From Candidatus Omnitrophota bacterium (GTDB lineage Bacteria; Omnitrophota; Koll11; Tantalellales; Tantalellaceae): 25,362 bases of DNA. The translations under genes were made by a program, and so were the position numbers. Positions 22,989 to 25,362 of this stretch are shown here, piece after piece (positions within the stretch are counted from its first letter, which is position 1; every line of letters begins with the position of its first letter). The DNA lies in assembly GCA_015231715.1 (NCBI GenBank), contig JADGBB010000018.1, forward strand, positions 1-25,362. Direction: 5' to 3'. Below the pieces are notes generated by a model. It made no database searches, had not been told where the DNA came from, and saw only the letters and a program-made list of their open reading frames with translations.

Positions 22989-24188
22989 TTACTTTGGGTT
23001 CTTATATTCAAATGTTTCAAACTTGTAGTTCCGCAAAATAATGCTGTCTTCGGACTGAGATACGACATAATTTGGTGAAACCGGTATTTTACCTTTAGCA
23101 TCGATTCCATCAACAACAAAAACAGGTATAGCCATTCCGCTTGTATGCCCTCTCATCTTCTCTATAATGTTAACTCCTGCATAAACAGATGTTCTGAAAT
23201 GCGAGGTCCCTACTACAGGATCACATTGAAAAAGATAGTACGGACGCACTCTTATTTCCATTAGTTTCTCGCAAAGTTCTTTCATTACTGCTGGATTATC
23301 GTTAATACCTTTCAGTAGAACCGCCTGATTGTTCATAGGTATTCCGCATTTTTGCAGTTTTCGACAAGCTTCTTCTGATTCAGGAGTAATTTCTCTGGGG
23401 TGGTTGAACTGCACATTTACCCATATATTGTCAAACTGCTCAAGCATTACGCATAGTTCCCCGTTTATTCTTTCCGGGAATACCACAGGAGTTCTCGTAC
23501 CTATACGGATAACTTTGAGATGTTTTATTACCGAAAGCTTTTTCAAGATCGTATTCAGTTCGGAAGTGGTTAAAGTAAAAGGATCGCCACCGGAAACTAT
23601 AACTTCACGAATGGATTCTGTCTTCTTTATATATTCAACGGCTTTTTCTATTTCAGACATCGGAGTTTTATACATTCCGTCTTTCCAAATACGCTTTCTT
23701 GTGCAATGGCGGCAATACATAAAGCATTTGCTTGTTACTATCAATAACGCTCTATTTGGGTACCTGTGTACAAGGCACGAACAAATTGAGGACTTTTCTT
23801 CCCCCAAAGGGTCCATGAACTCTGCTTCATCAAAATCGATTTCTCTGACATCCGGGACACACTGCATCCTTATGGGATCTTTCATATCTTTGACATCAGA
23901 AATAAGCGAAAAATAATGCGGCGTTATTCCGATCCTGAAAATATCATTTACTTTTTTGAGCGATTCTTTTTCTTCCGGTGCCATTGGAATATATTTGGAA
24001 AGGGTTTCAATGTTTGTTACAGTGTGCGGCGGAATTTTAAATTGAAACGTGTCATCATAAACTTGATGGCACGTTCCTTGGCCAGAAGGAGGTTCGTCAT
24101 CAATAGGATCAGCGCTAGCGCAAGCGCCACAAGCGTTTGACACGCTTGACCTATTTAAAAAATTTTCGTTTTGTTTTTGTGTTTTCAT
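22989..24188 (-). CDS. kamA: KamA-family radical SAM aminomutase, lysine 2,3-aminomutase-like
   Basis: Protein of 399 aa. The radical-SAM cluster motif is CxxxCxxC at C155, C159 and C162, inside VTSKCFMYCRHCTRKR, preceded by LVHRYPNRALL. The C-terminal half has RVRPYYLFQCD, FVVDGIDAKGKIPV and NYVVSQS. D323, D360 and K367 have exactly the spacing of clostridial lysine 2,3-aminomutase D293 and D330 (bind the lysine epsilon-amine) and K337 (binds PLP). The glutamate enzyme replaces both Asp, so lysine to beta-lysine is the best prediction. Unusual features are a Cys-rich N-terminal stretch (SNACGACASADP and C40) and the lack of the C-terminal Cys cluster of the clostridial enzyme. GAGG directly precedes the ATG. 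It is the first gene of the operon and follows a candidate attenuator. Confidence 0.9.
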   Translation of the reverse strand: MKTQKQNENFLNRSSVSNACGACASADPIDDEPPSGQGTCHQVYDDTFQFKIPPHTVTNIETLSKYIPMAPEEKESLKKVNDIFRIGITPHYFSLISDVKDMKDPIRMQCVPDVREIDFDEAEFMDPLGEEKSSICSCLVHRYPNRALLIVTSKCFMYCRHCTRKRIWKDGMYKTPMSEIEKAVEYIKKTESIREVIVSGGDPFTLTTSELNTILKKLSVIKHLKVIRIGTRTPVVFPERINGELCVMLEQFDNIWVNVQFNHPREITPESEEACRKLQKCGIPMNNQAVLLKGINDNPAVMKELCEKLMEIRVRPYYLFQCDPVVGTSHFRTSVYAGVNIIEKMRGHTSGMAIPVFVVDGIDAKGKIPVSPNYVVSQSEDSIILRNYKFETFEYKNPK

Positions 24189-24222
24189 TTCCTCTCACTT
24201 TATTCTTTTTTAAAATAAAAAA

Positions 24223-24259
24223 AATGATCGACCCTAACTACATATTAGGAGTGATCATT
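24223..24259 (-). terminator. Intrinsic terminator in the kamA leader (candidate attenuator)
   Basis: On the minus strand AATGATC (24259-24253) pairs with GATCATT (24229-24223), and CCTAA (24249-24245) with TTAGG (24237-24233), around a 7-nt loop. A T-rich run (TTTTT, A, TTTT) follows at once. It lies between the predicted kamA promoter and the kamA start, 34 nt before the ATG, so transcription would be cut before the operon unless the hairpin is prevented. Confidence 0.65.
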
Positions 24260-24288
24260 CCGAATCCAAACTCATGTCTTTTTATCAT
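24238..24288 (-). CDS. Candidate 16-codon leader peptide upstream of kamA
   Basis: A short frame encoding MIKRHEFGFGMITPNM then TAG. GAGG lies about 5 nt before its ATG (24288-24286). It starts between the 5' hairpin and the terminator. Its last codons form the 5' arm of the terminator stem, and its stop codon lies in the loop, so a ribosome finishing this frame would melt the stem. Lys3, Arg4 and His5 give a short basic stretch but no run of a single codon. The frame is too short for coding statistics; it is supported by position and the ribosome site only. Confidence 0.45.
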   Translation of the reverse strand: MIKRHEFGFGMITPNM

Positions 24289-24298
24289 TTATTCCTCG

Positions 24299-24315
24299 AA
24301 TACGATCAACGTATT
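24299..24315 (-). other. 5'-end hairpin of the kamA leader RNA
   Basis: AATACG and CGTATT form a perfect 6-bp stem with a 5-nt loop. It begins about 2 nt after the predicted transcription start and ends just before the leader-peptide ribosome site. It may stabilise the mRNA or control access to that site. Confidence 0.5.
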
Positions 24316-24323
24316 TCACTAGA

Positions 24324-24351
24324 AGTTTATCATAAATATGTATAGTGTCAA
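24324..24351 (-). promoter_or_regulatory. Promoter of the kamA operon
   Basis: On the minus strand a perfect TTGACA (24351-24346) and TAAACT (24329-24324, 4/6) have a 16-nt spacer. The start is predicted near 24317, giving a leader of about 130 nt that holds a hairpin, a short frame and a terminator. Confidence 0.55.
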
Positions 24352-24425
24352 CAGAATAGTAAAAATTATTTTTCGTTATTTTTCGATTTATTTTCATGCC
24401 TTGAGACAGAGGATTTATAATACTT

Positions 24426-24641
24426 AAGTACGGAAGAGGCAGTTATCCCTTTTTCTGACACGGGGTTAAACAACGGCATTTTTCTACTCTTTTTTGACCC
24501 CGCTGACTCATGCATTCTCCAAGCAGCTTCGCTGCTTTTCGAAGCAATCGACAGCGGGATTGGTAATTGTTAAAAAAGAATCGAAAAATGCCTATAGCTC
24601 CCTAATCGTCAGAAAAAGTACTAACTGTCTCTTACTAGCTT
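24426..24641. repeat. 216-bp imperfect palindrome (MITE-like), full-length family member
   Basis: The two arms, about 85-95 bp each, align as an imperfect inverted repeat. AAGTACGGAAGAGGCAGTTA on the left matches AAGCTAGTAAGAGACAGTTA on the right (reverse strand), and CTTTTTCTGAC, GGCATTTTTC, CTCTTTTTT and CCCGCTG recur in order in both arms. The centre holds a small hairpin, AAGCAGC-TTC-GCTGCTT (about 24521-24537). No transposase or long reading frame lies inside. It fills most of the 479-nt gap between the OmpA-like gene and kamA. The rest of that gap is the kamA leader and promoter plus AT-rich sequence in which I see nothing (24352-24425). It shares both ends and the left loop sequence with the 74-bp element at 12510-12583. 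Confidence 0.75.
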
Positions 24642-24667
24642 ATAAGGCCTTTTTAATTTTCAGAGAA

Positions 24668-25362
24668 CTACTTGCCTACCTTTTTGATGTTTGAAGGTAG
24701 TATTAAGATTTCTACTCTTCTGTTTTTGGCTTGTCCGGCCGGGGTTGCGTTTGAGTCGGACGGGTGATATTCTCCGTATCCTACGGCGGATAATCTTTCA
24801 GGGCTTACTCCGCAGTCATCTATCATGAAATGTACAACTGATAATGCTCTTGCTGTTGAAAGTTCCCAGTTAGACTTCCATCCTGAACGTTTGATCGGCT
24901 GGTTGTCAGTATGTCCTTCAACGGCAACAATAGACGATAGTACGTCTTTTCTAAGTACTTGTCCTACTTCCTCTAGTGTTAATTTGCCGTTCTCTTTTAT
25001 TGCATCCTTACCCGGATCAAACAATATTTCTGAAAGAAAAGTTATAACAAGTCCTCTGTCTGTCATTTGCAATTTAGCCTTATACGCGCTTATCTCTTTT
25101 TCTAAACTTTTTTCAAGTTCTCTTTTGGCTTTTTCAAGATCGCTTAATGCGCGCTCATTGTTAGCATATCTATTTTTCAGCTGTTCGATCTCATTGTTTT
25201 TACTTCTGGCTAAGTCCTCTAGCATTCCTTTGAGCTCGGCTATCTCTCTATCTTTTTGGACTAGGGGATCCACTGTTTCCGCTCCGTCTGTCGGAGTTTT
25301 TTTCACAGGCGTCGACCCGCATCCCGCCACAAATAAAGCGGTTAAACATACCACCAAAATTG
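24668..25362 (-). CDS. OmpA-family peptidoglycan-binding lipoprotein (5' end outside window)
   Basis: Partial gene: the frame runs off the right edge, so the true start is upstream. The visible part begins inside a signal peptide ending in the lipobox LFVAGC, so Cys is the lipidated first mature residue. A Thr/Pro linker follows. Next is a predicted coiled coil of about 70 residues (heptads in EIAELKGMLEDLARSKNNEIEQLKNRY and the Glu/Lys-rich stretch after it). A C-terminal OmpA domain has ILFDPGKDAI, VEGHTDNQPI, NWELSTARALSV and GYGEYHPSDSN...AKNRRVEI, the Asp and Arg that bind diaminopimelate. It would sit in the outer membrane and tie it to peptidoglycan. The domain resembles MotB-type versions, but there is a lipobox instead of a transmembrane helix. 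Confidence 0.9.
   Translation of the reverse strand, partial: ILVVCLTALFVAGCGSTPVKKTPTDGAETVDPLVQKDREIAELKGMLEDLARSKNNEIEQLKNRYANNERALSDLEKAKRELEKSLEKEISAYKAKLQMTDRGLVITFLSEILFDPGKDAIKENGKLTLEEVGQVLRKDVLSSIVAVEGHTDNQPIKRSGWKSNWELSTARALSVVHFMIDDCGVSPERLSAVGYGEYHPSDSNATPAGQAKNRRVEILILPSNIKKVGK

Noticed and set aside
23329..23916. 195-codon open frame on the plus strand opposite kamA
   Set aside because: It is antisense to the cluster-binding core of kamA, which has full family motifs; the translation shows no recognisable domain and no ribosome site.
22989..24188. Glutamate 2,3-aminomutase instead of a lysine enzyme
   Set aside because: The two Asp that mark lysine use (D323, D360) are present at the expected spacing; the glutamate enzyme replaces them with Lys and Asn.
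24223..24315. Lysine riboswitch in the kamA leader
   Set aside because: The leader before the terminator is only about 60 nt, far too short for the roughly 175-nt lysine aptamer, and I see none of its conserved junction sequence.
24415..24645. TTATAA target-site duplication flanking the 216-bp element
   Set aside because: TTATAA occurs at 24415-24420 and 24640-24645, but the distances to the element ends differ (5 nt outside on the left, overlapping on the right), and the hexamer is self-complementary and common in AT-rich DNA.
1..25362. tRNA, rRNA, CRISPR array or replication origin
   Set aside because: I found no cloverleaf, no rRNA-like sequence, no regularly spaced repeat-spacer units, and no DnaA-box cluster in the intergenic gaps.

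Overview
The window is about 25 kb of AT-rich, gene-dense bacterial chromosome: 24 full-length protein genes, one gene cut by the right edge, one short coding remnant and one candidate leader peptide. I see no rRNA, tRNA, CRISPR array or intact insertion sequence. A lipobox-bearing OmpA-like lipoprotein with a peptidoglycan-binding domain points to a diderm. A K+-dependent-type membrane pyrophosphatase and a radical-SAM aminomutase fit an anaerobic or energy-limited lifestyle. The gene mix resembles uncultured Omnitrophota/Elusimicrobiota-type genomes, but that is a weak inference and no phylogenetic marker is present.

Region 1 (1-8550) is a cell-envelope locus. On the plus strand are a UbiA-type phosphoribosyl-polyprenyl synthase-like protein and a GT4 glycosyltransferase. 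Converging on them is a tight minus-strand run: EamA-like membrane protein, M29-like aminopeptidase, IspD-type cytidylyltransferase, CDP-alcohol phosphotransferase, TarI-like/SDR fusion (CDP-ribitol synthase type), Wzx-like flippase and a second, paralogous CDP-alcohol phosphotransferase. Together they suggest activation of polyols with CTP, transfer to a membrane acceptor, and export.

Region 2 (8688-12468, plus) holds hppA, apt and a secreted glycosyl-hydrolase-like protein, with a perfect 15-bp hairpin between hppA and apt.

Region 3 (12510-14677) holds a short inverted-repeat element, a malic enzyme, a small coding remnant (perhaps TnpB-like) and a single-domain response regulator.

Region 4 (14715-19453) is a plus-strand operon of HTH-EIIA, EIIA-CBS and an ArsB/NhaD-type permease, converging on a SulP transporter. 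No EIIB or EIIC is present, so a regulatory, PTS-Ntr-like phosphorelay is more likely than sugar uptake.

Region 5 (19548-24351, minus) is the most intriguing. A kamA gene whose substrate-binding residues match lysine 2,3-aminomutase is followed, with overlaps, by two different D-Ala-D-Ala-ligase-like ATP-grasp genes and a GNAT acetyltransferase. Downstream are a secreted acidic protein and a LysW-like zinc-ribbon protein with an Asp-rich tail, under their own promoter. The kamA leader appears to contain a 5' hairpin, a 16-codon ORF with a Shine-Dalgarno, and an intrinsic terminator whose loop carries the ORF's stop codon, which is attenuator architecture. A 216-bp imperfect palindrome, sharing both ends with the element at 12510-12583, lies just upstream. 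The window closes inside the OmpA-like lipoprotein gene.

All five promoters that I rate most convincing (upstream of the malic enzyme, response regulator, HTH-EIIA, acidic protein and kamA) have a 16-nt spacer. I picked them by eye, so this needs an unbiased count.
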